DNA of 64,000 bases from Chondrus crispus (Eukaryota; Rhodophyta; Florideophyceae; Gigartinales; Gigartinaceae). The notes under the pieces are model-generated. The model made no database searches, was not told where the DNA came from, and saw nothing but the letters and a program-made list of their open reading frames with translations. The number at the start of each line of letters is the position of its first letter. Positions within the stretch are counted from its first letter, which is position 1. Location: the NCBI RefSeq assembly GCF_000350225.1, contig NW_005179126.1:62001-126000 (forward strand), read 5' to 3'. Shown here piece after piece: positions 9,016-19,214 of this stretch. Both the position numbers and the translations under genes were made by a program.

Positions 9016-11183
9016 CTAGCCACCAGCATCTCGAGATTCACACGTGACTAACGTCCTCGATATTTCTTTTTGTACTTTCACTGGGAGCTGCCCGCTCCGA
9101 AGAAGCTTAGGAAATTTGCAGAGAACGGAATCGACATAGATTTCGTCAGCATCGCCAACCGCAGGGCGAAATTTAGCTGTCAGCTCTGCGACTCCATTTT
9201 CGGGTTCCATCCATTGGACCCACAACACCGCGATGCGTTGCTCTTGCCCAGGAACAGGATTGGTCTTTTTCCGCTTCACTATCGCTCCAATCCAGAATCT
9301 CCCGAACTTGAGCTGGGTGACGTGCGGTCGGACCACAACAAGATCTCCCACATTGTACTCCACGCCCGCGATCGGTATCTCATCCATGTCGAAGTCAGGC
9401 TCCTCATCTTCAGAGCCTGACGAGAGCGACTCTCCGCATCGCCCATCAGGCAGCCGTTCTCTCATGTATACCGCATCGCGTGTGTAATGCCCGTTCATCT
9501 CTGGACAAGTGCTTAGGTTCCAAGGGCATGGAACTTCGCCACCAAGTGTCAGTCTTGCGATGAGAGTTCTAAGAGCTTCCATGCTCGCCTGGGAACCGAT
9601 CCGACGTTCAACTGCCTGAATGCGTCGCGTCATCCTGTGCGCGTCTTCTGTAGTGCTCTTCTTGCGTACAAGAGGAGGAATTGTCATTTTTCGTAGGTCC
9701 AAACTTAAGCCTGGGCGCAGAAACCCCCCGGCAGCCCAGAAGACAGTAGAGACACGGAACTCTGCGAAATTGGCCAAAGCTTGACCTCACACGTAGAGGC
9801 ACCTGCTGCGTCAACTGTGAATGAGAACTCGTGGTACACAGTAAATCCACTGAGCTCTGAGGACGGTCGAAGAAGCCTATTAACCTCGAACAGAGCTTTC
9901 GTGTTGATAGTTGAGTCAATATGTGATATGATCGGCTGCGGAGTGAAGCTCTCCCCAAGCGCGGCATGTAATTCAGGAAAAGTGCATATGTTCTTATCAC
10001 GGATGCCTGCCCCAGTCCTAGAAAACATCTGATCAATGTCCTCATGAGTGTGACCTTTAGGCAGATAACGTGCCACCACTTTTTTGAATACTCCTCGAAC
10101 GACAAGCAGCTCAAAATGCCCATGAGTGAACGAGTTTTTGTTCTCGCGGGTGCAGTTGTCGAGTTGAACAAAGAGCACGGGCGGTAATATGAGATCCAAG
10201 GCTTGTAATCGGTTACTCTCGGACGTAATAACTCCGTGAATCACCTCGACTACAAGGTTGGATCCAGTTAGATTGTAGTCCTCCGCAGTGAACAAAAATG
10301 CTCCGGCACCAGCTGACTTCCCTCCGTGGTTCAGTACACCAATGAGATGTATGGGAATACCCAGCCCAATTGAAGAAGCCTTCGATTTGCTCGCAAAATG
10401 TGGCAATGCGTACTTCACTTGATCAGCGCCGTCTACAATCAAGGAAATCGTGCTGTCAGGGCGGAGCTGCGCTTCGTCTCTTGTCGCGTAGTACATGGCA
10501 CGACTTGCACGTACGAACTGGATATGCTCGGACCGTCTCCGCAGCGTATCCTCTCTTTGCTCCGCGGTCAGAGGTCCATCCAAATCTTCGTCAAACTCGA
10601 CGCATGTATCACACCTAGCAAACCCGTGCAGTCGTCTCGTCTTGATCTCAGGTGCAACCTCCTTCCAGGTCCGCACGAAGTGCGTGTAACCGCATGGGAG
10701 GCGACCAAGCGCCCTCTCCTGTTCACAGTAGTCTTCCCACACCTCTATTTTGTTGCGTTGTGGGAGATGGAAAACATCGCGCTCCGGACTGTGGTCAGCG
10801 TCTCTAGATTTCACTCCGAGAAGATACGCAGCAACAAGGGTGTGCTTGCTGCCATCCAAAGATCTTGCGCGCCTATTGGCATACGGTGAAGACGGCGCAT
10901 GCGGAGTACCAAGCACACTATTAAGTAAGTCCGGCGACGCTGTTGTTACACTGCGCATGTATGAACGACAGACTACGATCCCATGGTACTGAAAAACAGG
11001 CCTGTTCTTGCTGCTCGATCCACTATCAGAATCTCGGTCGTCAAGCGCATTTCGATCGGCCACGAGTCCGATGAGAAGTCGTTTCCGGTGAACTTGAGTT
11101 TTGCCGGAGCAAAAGGAACGACGGAGGCCCCTCGACTGCTGAAATGGAATGATCTGGCCACATAGCTGTGCGCAGCACTCCAC
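9016..11183 (-). CDS. DUF7869-type transposase-like protein, one frameshift
   Basis: The open frame starts at 11183 (GTG); the first ATG is at 10956-10958. The protein has a Cys pair (CDTC, ~191-194) and then a core with an acidic motif on each strand: LIVDGADQVKYALPHF (D251), FVQLDNCTRENKN (D342), and a Pro-rich loop with LPKGHTHEDIDQMFSR (H380, E381, D382, D384). These motifs match the DUF7869 family, common in algal and invertebrate genomes and thought to be a transposase-like nuclease. At about 9,777 the frame shifts by -1. The new frame supplies a ~240-residue C-terminal part with a barrel-like region (YNVGDLVVVRP, IAVLWVQWMEP) typical of the tails of these proteins. Activity would require the two frames to be joined, so the copy is probably inactive or mis-sequenced. 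Confidence 0.6.
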
Positions 11184-11184
11184 C

Positions 11185-12166
11185 GGTGGTTTGTACGTCC
11201 CCGCTTCATTCGCAAGCTCATTACGCCCATTGCAGCAGAGGACTTTGACTTGCCGATTGCATTGCGATTGCGAGAGCTTCTTCCGCGCCGTACAGAACCG
11301 CGTTGGGACTCTGAATCAGAGCTGGAGCGTGGCATGGGAACCAACGCCGAAGTCGGAATGCCGACCGCCGTGGAATACTGCTACGACAAGCAGCAGAAGC
11401 ATGCGCCCCGCGTAGTGGCTGACTAAGGTCCGGGGCATACCAGGCTTTCGCGCCTAATGTCAAGACCAATCTGCAGCCTTCGCTGGAATCTATCGAGAAT
11501 AAGCCCTACAGCAATGATGCCGAGAGAAGGCTGGAAAAATCTTCGGCAGGGGAGCAACGCCCTGCCGACGCCGCCACCCCTTGCCCACGGCACGTCCCAT
11601 TGGGCAATGCTCTCGCGCAGTGCAACGGCTGGCGTGCCAAGTGGTGTCGGCGGGCGAGGAGAGGCCGCTGCCCGTGCCGCACCGCGAAGGGCAGGACAGG
11701 GCGACATGATGGAGCACATGCTGCATGTGCCGGGCGGCGGGGACGCGGTGGCGAGGGATGGGGACCGCATGACGGGGCTAGCGCAGCTCAGGAAGAAGCT
11801 CCCGAGCATGATTGAGGGCGGGAGAAGGCCCTGGCCCTGCCGCTGCACGAGCTTGTCAGAGGCAAGCTGGAACGCGAGCAGGCGTATAAGATCGCGTCGC
11901 AGAAGGTCAGCGCCAAGTGGGCGCGGGTAGTTGGCAAGAATTGCGAGAAGGAGGTGTTCAACTTTGCGAAGGGAACCGCAGAGACGGATAGGAGGAATAT
12001 GAGCGCTGTCGAGGAGGGCTTCAAGATGTTTGAGGAGCGTGGGAAGGAAATACAGATGATGCTTAGGAATGGGGGCGTGGGGAGCGATGTGCAGGTTGTG
12101 AGGAATGAGGAGAAGTTCTTCAAGATCAGCTGGAAGTCGCTGGAGTGTCCAACGAGGAGATTCTGA
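11185..12166 (+). pseudogene. Plus-strand gene remnant with several frame breaks, unknown function
   Basis: Four successive plus-strand stretches in different frames look coding: RPRFIRKLITPIAAEDFDLP near 11,200; NLQPSLESIENKPYSNDAER near 11,470; a middle part with LAQLRKKLPSMIEGG near 11,780; and a charged helical C-terminus (ELVRGKLEREQAYKIASQKV then KNCEKEVFNFAKG) ending at 12,166. Base composition and amino-acid use are consistent across the pieces, so I read them as one decayed gene. No domain is recognised. It is divergent from the DUF7869-type gene and almost touches it. Confidence 0.35.
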
Positions 12167-12188
12167 AGCTCCTCCTTGGACACTCCAG
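12140..12188. repeat. Hairpin with 20 bp arms
   Basis: CTGGAGTGTCCAACGAGGAG at 12140-12159 pairs with 12169-12188 with one mismatch across a 9-base loop. It spans the stop codon of the decayed plus-strand gene. It could be a foldback insertion or element end. Confidence 0.8.
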
Positions 12189-12390
12189 AATTAATGATGG
12201 AAAACTCTGACGACAGTGATTGTTAAAACTCTGGGTGTGCACATGCACAGCATGCGACAGAGAAGCAGCTTGATGCCAAGATAGAGGAAGTAAAGCATTC
12301 TCTGAATCAATAAGAGAAGGCAAGTTCGAGATAGAAGAAGCGAAAAGGAGTGATAGGATGAACTTCATGCACATAGCGTCGCGCTGCGCG

Positions 12391-12711
12391 GCCGCCAGTT
12401 CGACGCCCGTGTCGCGCGCTGCGTACGCCACGTCCACCAGAAGCGGATCACGGCCGCCGAGTGGCACCCGGCCGGCACCCACATCGGCACGGGAAACAAG
12501 GCCGGCATCATGGGCTTGTGAGGCGTCAGCGACGTCCGCCTCGGCGACTCCCTGCACGCGTGCTGCCGGCCGCAGCGCCGCCTACGTGCACTACTGCAAC
12601 CTCACCACCTTTGCGTTAGTGCCCACAAGGGACGAGGTGTACAGTTGCGCGGCGGACAGTGTCGTGCAATGGCTCGCGCTGGAGCTGGTCGCGATCGCCG
12701 CACAGCAGGAG
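12391..12711 (+). pseudogene. WD40-repeat (DDB2-like) pseudogene fragment
   Basis: The first frame (12,391-12,555) contains HVHQKRITAAEWHP, a WD40 blade start like those of DDB2/WDR76-type proteins, and then GNKAGIMGL followed by TGA exactly where the blade Trp (TGG) is expected. After a frame change, 12,586-12,711 reads FALVPTRDEVYSCAADSVVQ, the next blade in the expected spacing. Two blades in register, broken by a Trp-to-stop change and a frameshift, make a relic more likely than chance. DDB2 relatives bind damaged DNA or chromatin; nothing here suggests function. Confidence 0.45.
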
Positions 12712-13087
12712 AAGCGGAACGAGGGCGTCAGAGGCGGGGAGGAGGTGCTCAAAATGAACTCAGAGGGATGGCATGGGCAGCGCAATTCTAAGATGGCGTA
12801 CAGCTTGGCGGGCGACGGAAACGGGTTGTACATCAGTGATAGTGCCGGCTAATTGTGGCCCGTGGCCTCGCAGGAGGCCGGCAAAAAGGGGGTGTGCTGG
12901 CGGTTGCATAGAGGCAAGGTGACGTGCGCGGGAGTCAACGTCGCGGGGGGAATCTGATGGCAACGGCGAACAATGACCGGCGGGTGTGTGGGAGGCGTGG
13001 CGGATTGAGTGAGGCTCCGAGCTGGGGTAGTACTCTTCGTCACGGACTCCAAGTGCAAGTTCCTGAGCTTGACACCAACGAATATAT
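12712..13087. other. No gene supported
   Basis: Short GC-rich ORFs continue past the WD40 fragment in plus frames, but I see no domain. The interval ends at the right LTR-like repeat. Confidence 0.3.
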
Positions 13088-13347
13088 AAAATACTTATCG
13101 GGTACCGTGATGGCGTGACAGTCACGGGGAGGGCTACAAGAGCACCAAGAGACCTCCCAGGGTCAAAATGCAAGCAGAAGACGCTAAGATACTTGCAGAA
13201 CCCCTAAGGAGCTCCCATTACTTATTGTCTAGTGTCTTCAACGACTGCGGAATAGTTTTGTAACGTTTTGGTGGGCTTATAACATAACTAAAGAAAAGAA
13301 CGATCTTTGCACTAGAAACCGATCTACCGGAAACCCCTGTTTGTTAC
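13088..13347 (-). repeat. LTR-like repeat, right copy (probable 3' LTR of the decayed Ty3 element)
   Basis: On the minus strand it starts TGTAACAAACAGGGG immediately after the stop of the chromodomain-like tail of the Ty3/gypsy remnant. It is an inverted match to 599-856. The far end has no clear CA terminus, so the outer boundary is approximate. No second LTR in the same orientation was found at the 5' side of the remnant (17,200-18,000). Confidence 0.55.
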
Positions 13348-13349
13348 AT

Positions 13350-16300
13350 TTAAGCCTCCATAGGCAAGCCCAGATGGCCGCACTCACCTCTATTATAGTA
13401 CCAGATCCCGACGTGCCTTCTCAACCAGTCTGTAGGAATGTCCTTGCGCTGAAGTAAATTTAAAACCATTTGTGGTAAATCTTCGCCAACTGTAGAGAGT
13501 GGCTTAATCGGGTTTTCAGAATGCGGTAGTCCCTGCCAGCGGACGATAACCTTGAGACCTTCCGGTTCCTTGATTAGCTGCATTTAGAGTTCTACGGGCA
13601 TTTCGGTTTCGGACGACAGGACATGCGACATGATCGCGTTCCTGGCCAGGGCGGAGTCTCGATAAAACTTGAGGCGTGTGCCATGCACTTCTTCTTTTGA
13701 ACCGTTTCGGAGATCTTCCACTTGGAGATCGTAGTCGTTAACGGCCTTGAACATCCCTATCGGTCCGCGCCAAAGAAGCGCTAATTTCACGCCATCGAAG
13801 AAATCGTCTCGTGCGATGAGCTGAAAGCACCCTCCGTCAACTTCCGTAGTTTACATAGATCGACCGCCCTCTACTTGCGTTCGCACATTGACCGTACAAA
13901 CATTTTCAGTAGTGAGTGGGGCTCAGCCATGCGGGCTTGGATTGCCGAAACATTTACAATCCGCACGCACTGAGCCTGGGACATACAGACAGGCTTGACC
14001 AAGACGGTTCGAATAATCGTAGAAATTTAGCAGAGTTGGATCTGTACCTGTGGATGCCGTGGCTGGTACGATATTCTTCCGATGCGGTGAGGGTGCATTA
14101 TTAACGCGCATTGAACGAGTAGCAACAGGTCTGGCCACTCTTCAAACCGCATGTGGGGCTCAGAAACAACCGATCGGAAGACGCGGACTAGTTCAGTTAC
14201 TAGGCGCTCGACAGTACCGTTACTCCAGGGCATGTAGGGTAGCGTGAAATGATGTAGGTCTTCCAATCCCTTGCACACCAAGCGCACCGTCTCATTGCGG
14301 AAATGACAAGATCTATCATACAAAAAACCGTTCGGAACTCCTATAGCTGTGCACCAGTCAATGACGGCCGTTGCGGCGTTTTACGCCGACGTGTCGCTGA
14401 ACATGAAAAATTATTTGTCACCCGAATGGCCATCACGCAGCATGAGCACACATTTTTGACCGTTGCGGCTGGGTCTGACCTCAATGTATCCGAACTGTAA
14501 GTGATCATTGGTCTCTGTACGATGGACCGCCAGTCCGAATAGACCCAGTACATTCTCCAATCAGCTGTTGATAGACAATGGATTCTGGCGCGGAAAAAGG
14601 ACCGGATCGCAGTGGTCATCGATGACCAAAAATAATGACGAAGTACAACCATTTCGGTAGTGGACTGGCCACAGTGGCCACCAGTTCCTGTGTGCGTGAT
14701 GATGCATAGACATAGTTGTAAATCCGAGGTGGTGTCGCGGATCCAGATAGCACCGTTTGGGTCGGCCGAAATCTCGTCTTCAACCGTGAGGTTGTGCGGG
14801 CGATCGCCGGCATAACCCCCGGATCAGATCGATCTGAGCAGGAGGTTTTATGCGCGTCGAAGATGGCCTAGAGTGGGGGCCATTCAAAATCCGATTCAAT
14901 TGTTGAGGGTAGCTCAGTGATGCGCACGAGACCGCAGATCGTGCCCGGCGCGGACCACCGTCCGAACAAGTCAGCCCAAACGTTCTCGACCCCTTGATGT
15001 GGGAGTATGAGTAATTGTAAGTTCTCAACCAGACGGCCGCGCGAAGAAACATCCATGGGGACGTCTTTGAAAGGTCAGAGACAACTAATAAGCGATCAAA
15101 TGGAAAGGTCATACATTGTTGTGATCTGTGTACAGATCGAAGCCGTTCGGTCTGGCATCGAGCTAGTGCACCCGCTCGAGAAATACAAGGACGGCGTGAT
15201 CCTTATTTTAGAGAATAGACCAGCTGCGTTGTGTGTGATAAAACCGTCCGGATAAAAATGCCAGAGGTTCATGGCGCTCTTGCACATGTGATTCGGAAAG
15301 CTCTTGCGGCAGTGCCTGAGTAACGAGCCCGGACCACACCGTGTCAGAGGCGTTCGTACATGCCCACAAACATTTGGTTTCATTGTGATGAGGCAGAGTA
15401 ACTTGCCGTTCTAGAGCGGTCTTGCAAGCCTTAAAGGCGGCCTGTTGGGTGTTGCCCTAACCGAGGGCGGTGAGCTGACAACGAGCGACGGCACGTTTCG
15501 TGCAACTAACGGCGCAGCTGTAGACTTCTTCTAAATATATGTGGAGGGGCTGGGAGAGTTCCGGAAATTATTTCCGGAAAACCTCTCTGGACCCACTGGA
15601 GTGAGCAAATAAAGTTCTAGAGGTTTGCACCCGTTTGCGAAGCTTTCATTTGGACTAATCATCCAACCGTATTGTATCGAAACAGATACCGACTGCGTTA
15701 ATTATTCGACCACCGCAGCGGTTGGTTGTGGCGAACAGCGTGCATTTTCCGGGATGCAGCTTAATAATCCGCACGGCACAGAAAGCACCGAATTTGGAAA
15801 CTGCTTGGCGTAAACCGTTGTTGATTTAGTGGTAAAGTAGGAAGTATTCTAACCACGAGAGAAGATTCTGCAAGAGATCTTTCGGGAGAACCTAGGTGAG
15901 GGACGGCAGCAAATGCGTGACTGCGTTCGCCATACCCTGTAGGACTCTTGTCTGTGAGAAATTCCGTTCGGTGTAATGAGTGACTGCAGTGCTTGCGAGT
16001 CAGCATAGAGCTCTATCTGCCAGTAGCCGTGCAACCAGTCAAACGTTTCGTAGTACCGTGATCGAGAAAGCTTGGTTAGTTCATGCTTCTAGGTGAGCGT
16101 TGCGTATTGGCGTTTTACCGTGTACTTATTGACTGGTCGGAGGTCCGCCGTAAACCAAAAGCGAGATGGCCCAGGACTTGACATCAAAAGTGATGCACAG
16201 GCCCATGGAGACGTTGCGTTCCTGTAAACCATACCGTTACAGATGACTTTGTCGACGAATTCCGTCAGAACTTCCAGCTGCACTTCTGAATATTTTGGCA

Positions 16301-17189
16301 GGTGGACCTTGATCAGTTGGGCGTCCGGTGTCAACTCGATTTTGAGCGGCATGATCTGAGCCCGTGAGCTGTCCGAAAGGGATGTGTGGAATACACCCTG
16401 GTGGCGGTCGACGATCTTGTCAAGCGCAAGCCGAGACATGCTAGGTAGACCGTTGTCAGACTCATATTGATTGAGGTAATCAAATTCCGTTCGAATTTGC
16501 CCGTATTGATCACTGTTCAGCAGATCAAGAAAAGAGGGAACCGAGAAGGGATACTACTGATGCCGAGCGGTGTAGTAATTGACACAGTTTTGTGTGTCGG
16601 TTTGGACAAACGACGCACCTGTTTTGGACGGGCTTCGGCTTAGACGCCGAAAGCACATGGCATGTGCCTTGCCTTACCTTCTGGCTTCCTATCAGTAGCC
16701 ACGAAATACCGTTACGGCGAGGAAGGGCATGGTGTGCTATGAATAGAACTTCTATGTGTGAGTGAGCACTTATCTCACTCATGTATATGCGGAGATTGCC
16801 ATCAACATTACCATCGAGACTCTCGAGAATGAGAGAGTGTTGAGAGTTTCGGCCTTGTCCTCGAGATATTATCCCGGTTCCAAATCGGTGAGATCCTCAT
16901 AAGAAATGACGCTTGGTACAAGGTTGAGCGCGATCGATGACTCTATATACTCAGGGTCGACACAGTACTTAAGGCTAACTGGACGGATTCCCTTAGTCGT
17001 GATTGAACCGTTTGCGGAACACTGCGCAGCGCTCGCAGTAATTTCTTGGCTGTATTGATCATGCAGTCGCAGGAAGATGCGGACGGATTCCGAAATGGTT
17101 GCTAGAAGCTTTGGGTGAATAAAAAAGGTCGCCACGAATGACGCACCTTGCGTTGTAATTCTCGGTGGGGAATTGGTCGTCTGACACAT
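13350..17189 (-). mobile_element. Decayed Ty3/gypsy retrotransposon
   Basis: Successive minus-strand fragments in shifting frames give the Ty3 order. A gag-like piece lies at 17,189-16,869. RT starts near 16,440 (KIVDRHQGVF, then FWFTADLRPVNKYTVKRQ). RT continues near 16,030 (LHGYWQIELYADSQALQSLI). An RNase H remnant lies near 15,380-14,870 (NVWADLFGRW). Integrase follows near 14,320 (HFRNETVRLVCKGLEDLHHF, then PWSNGTVERL with its catalytic Glu). A chromodomain-like tail (KVIVRWQGLP) ends at 13,350. The wording of RT and integrase resembles the oomycete/algal Ty3 lineage, unlike the two chromoviruses further right. Many stops and shifts show this copy is old and dead. Confidence 0.7.
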
Positions 17190-17308
17190 GTCTGACTATC
17201 TTCCCTATTGTAGACCGTGATGGTGAATGGTGGGCGATCAGAGTATAACCGAAGTGCCTGCAAGCAGTAGCCGTAGTGATCACTGTGGAAACTTGAGGTT
17301 GCTTTGAT

Positions 17309-17414
17309 GCCCCTCTCTGTTTTCAGTTTTGCGAGCTCAGGCTCAGCTAAATACTACGCCTATGGTTTGGCACGGCGCTACAACGACGGTGGGGAGTAAT
17401 TCTTACACGTGTTT
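17309..17414 (+). repeat. Copy B of the ~105 bp duplicated segment
   Basis: Same orientation and sequence as 473-577 with scattered substitutions. It lies just beyond the 5' end of the decayed Ty3 element. One plus frame stays open past it to a TAG near 17,493 and includes VFPNPSANYYYTCGK. Confidence 0.5.
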
Positions 17415-17493
17415 CGCCGTCTTTCCGAACCCATCAGCGAACTACTACTACACCTGTGGCAAAATATGGGGCGCCAATGAGTTCCACACTCTC

Positions 17494-17875
17494 TAGCCAA
17501 TCATTCAGGAAGCACACCGGCGGTGATATTGATATTGCAGATTCACTGTAAGTGGCTCTACCGATTTTTGACCCAACTTGCAACCAGCCCCATCCTTCGC
17601 AACTTGTCTCTGTGTGCGTTTTCGGTCACGCTCTGCCTTCCCGCCGTCTTACGTACCTTTTCAGCAACACTTGCTGCGAATTTTGCTTTCCGGGCCGCCA
17701 CCACCTCGTCCAATGTCAAATACATAGCTGGTGTCCCTTTCTGCAGCTTGACCCTTTTCTGATTCCCTAAATGCCCCGAAACACTGTTTCGAAACCCCGT
17801 GCTTGTCGTGAGAATTTATTAGCACTCATGTTCTTGCTCAAAAGCATTTCCACGTCTCTCAAGCCTGTTGTGGGG
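17494..17875. other. No gene supported
   Basis: Two overlapping plus-strand ORFs of 72-79 codons in different frames share this stretch and have no recognisable motif. No repeat was seen. Confidence 0.3.
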
Positions 17876-18067
17876 TCAGTGGTAGATGCCAAAGTGTTCT
17901 GAAGGTTGCGAAAATCCTGTTGTCGCTGTTGCGAGTTCTGTGTGCAACATTTTTGATTCTTTCTCGCTGCATTTGGGACGGTTTAAGCACGTACTTGATC
18001 CCTTGTCCTTGAAATTGTCAAGAAATGAGTAGTTCATTGGCCATAAACCCGTCTTTTCAAAGCTTAT
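17876..18067 (-). pseudogene. Pogo-like transposase C-terminal fragment
   Basis: The minus-strand frame contains TTISFEKTGLWPMN, matching the helix-turn near the end of pogo/jerky-type DDE transposases (consensus F..TGi.PlN). A comparable motif, KAFEATGVFPLN, occurs in the larger pogo pseudogene at 47.5-49.3 kb. The coding sequence stops abruptly at 18,067, where an LTR-like sequence begins, so an insertion or rearrangement removed the rest. Confidence 0.4.
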
Positions 18068-18480
18068 TGTAGTGCACTGGTACGCCTCCCTCATTCGCGA
18101 GGCATACGCGGGATGCCAACCTCACGGGTGCGCCTCCCACGTGTACACCACGGATATTCGTGTACCTGTTCCACGTGTAATCGTGTAACTACCCACCCCG
18201 GCATGGCCGGGTGTAAGCCCTGTCGAAGTACGGACAGTCTGTCACTCCACGTCTAGGCGTGTCGATCCCCACGTGTGAGCGGGTATCATAACCCTAACAG
18301 GGGGGTATTGCGTACTGTATAGCGTCTATGCTAGTACGCCGGTATTTATTACCGTGTTTTAATTAATTATTATTAATTAATATTATTACGACGTCGACTA
18401 CTATATAGTCGACGTTCGACCCTAAGTAAAGAAGGCACGAAGCCTTGGGGTTCTTTTCCTAAGCTTCTGGAATCTCGGTG
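18068..18480 (+). repeat. LTR fragment of the TGTAGTGCA-type family
   Basis: The sequence starts TGTAGTGCACTGG, the same 9-base terminus as the LTRs at 26,014 and 51,154. It has CACGTGTAC-type repeats, an AT-rich core and a TATA-like TATATAG near 18,401, as in the other LTRs of the window. No matching TGCACTACA end was found downstream, so the right boundary is a guess. A proline/serine-rich stretch after it (to ~18,720) may be leader or gag remnant. Confidence 0.45.
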
Positions 18481-19214
18481 GTAGCCTCGCGCCAGTATAG
18501 CACAAGCCGTGCTACACTACGCGAGCCCATCTACGACCGCGAATCCCAACCGCTCTACCGCGCGTGCTGCTACTGAGGATACTAACCGCTCTACCGCGCG
18601 AGAAGTCCCTACCGCTCCGCCCCCTCTGGACGATCCCCTGTTCTAACCCTCCTTTTTGCTACCTACTGCGCCGATCGCGCCCGGACCCCGTTGCCGGTTA
18701 TCACCGGGTGGTCTCCCGTACAACCCGCGTTCCGAACACGCGTCACTGCAAAGGCATAAAATCGAAAAACACTGTTCTTTTATGTTCCACCGGTATTTTT
18801 ATGGTCCAGCGCGCGAATCCGATACAATGGTGTTTCACATGGGAGATTTCAAAAATTTCGATTATTTTTCGGAGACCTGGAACTCTTCTTTTAGCCAATC
18901 GTTTTGTCAAACATATATATAATATATATATATATATATTCTAGTCAAACAAGAATAAGAGGCATGCATATATTGTCTTAACGGCGTATGTGTGTCGTGG
19001 CAGGTGCCGGGGATGCCCCATCGAAGTGCCCGTACACCAACAAGCAAATTGCTTGAATATGAGGCAACATAACAGGGAGGGATTGGTGGAGGTTAAATGG
19101 GTGCTACATATACAACTCGCTACAGCAAGACGATGCCGTGGTTCTGCCAAGAAGAATGTATGGTAGAAAGCGCACGTATCTAGTATTCAAGAAGAAGGGG
19201 ACAGTGTGACAGGA
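18481..19214. other. Post-LTR remnant, then AT-rich spacer
   Basis: Up to about 18,720 the plus strand has repeated CCGCTCTACCGCGCG motifs, like the 3' parts of the LTR family at 43.8 and 56.9 kb. It then becomes AT-rich with a TA microsatellite. No gene is supported. Confidence 0.35.
18911..18940. repeat. (TA)n microsatellite
   Basis: An almost pure TA run with one interruption (TATATATAATATATATA). Confidence 0.9.

Noticed and set aside
18068..18960. Complete LTR or full element from 18,068
   Set aside because: Only the left terminus is recognisable; no TGCACTACA end and no duplicated CTTAT were found, so only a fragment is annotated.
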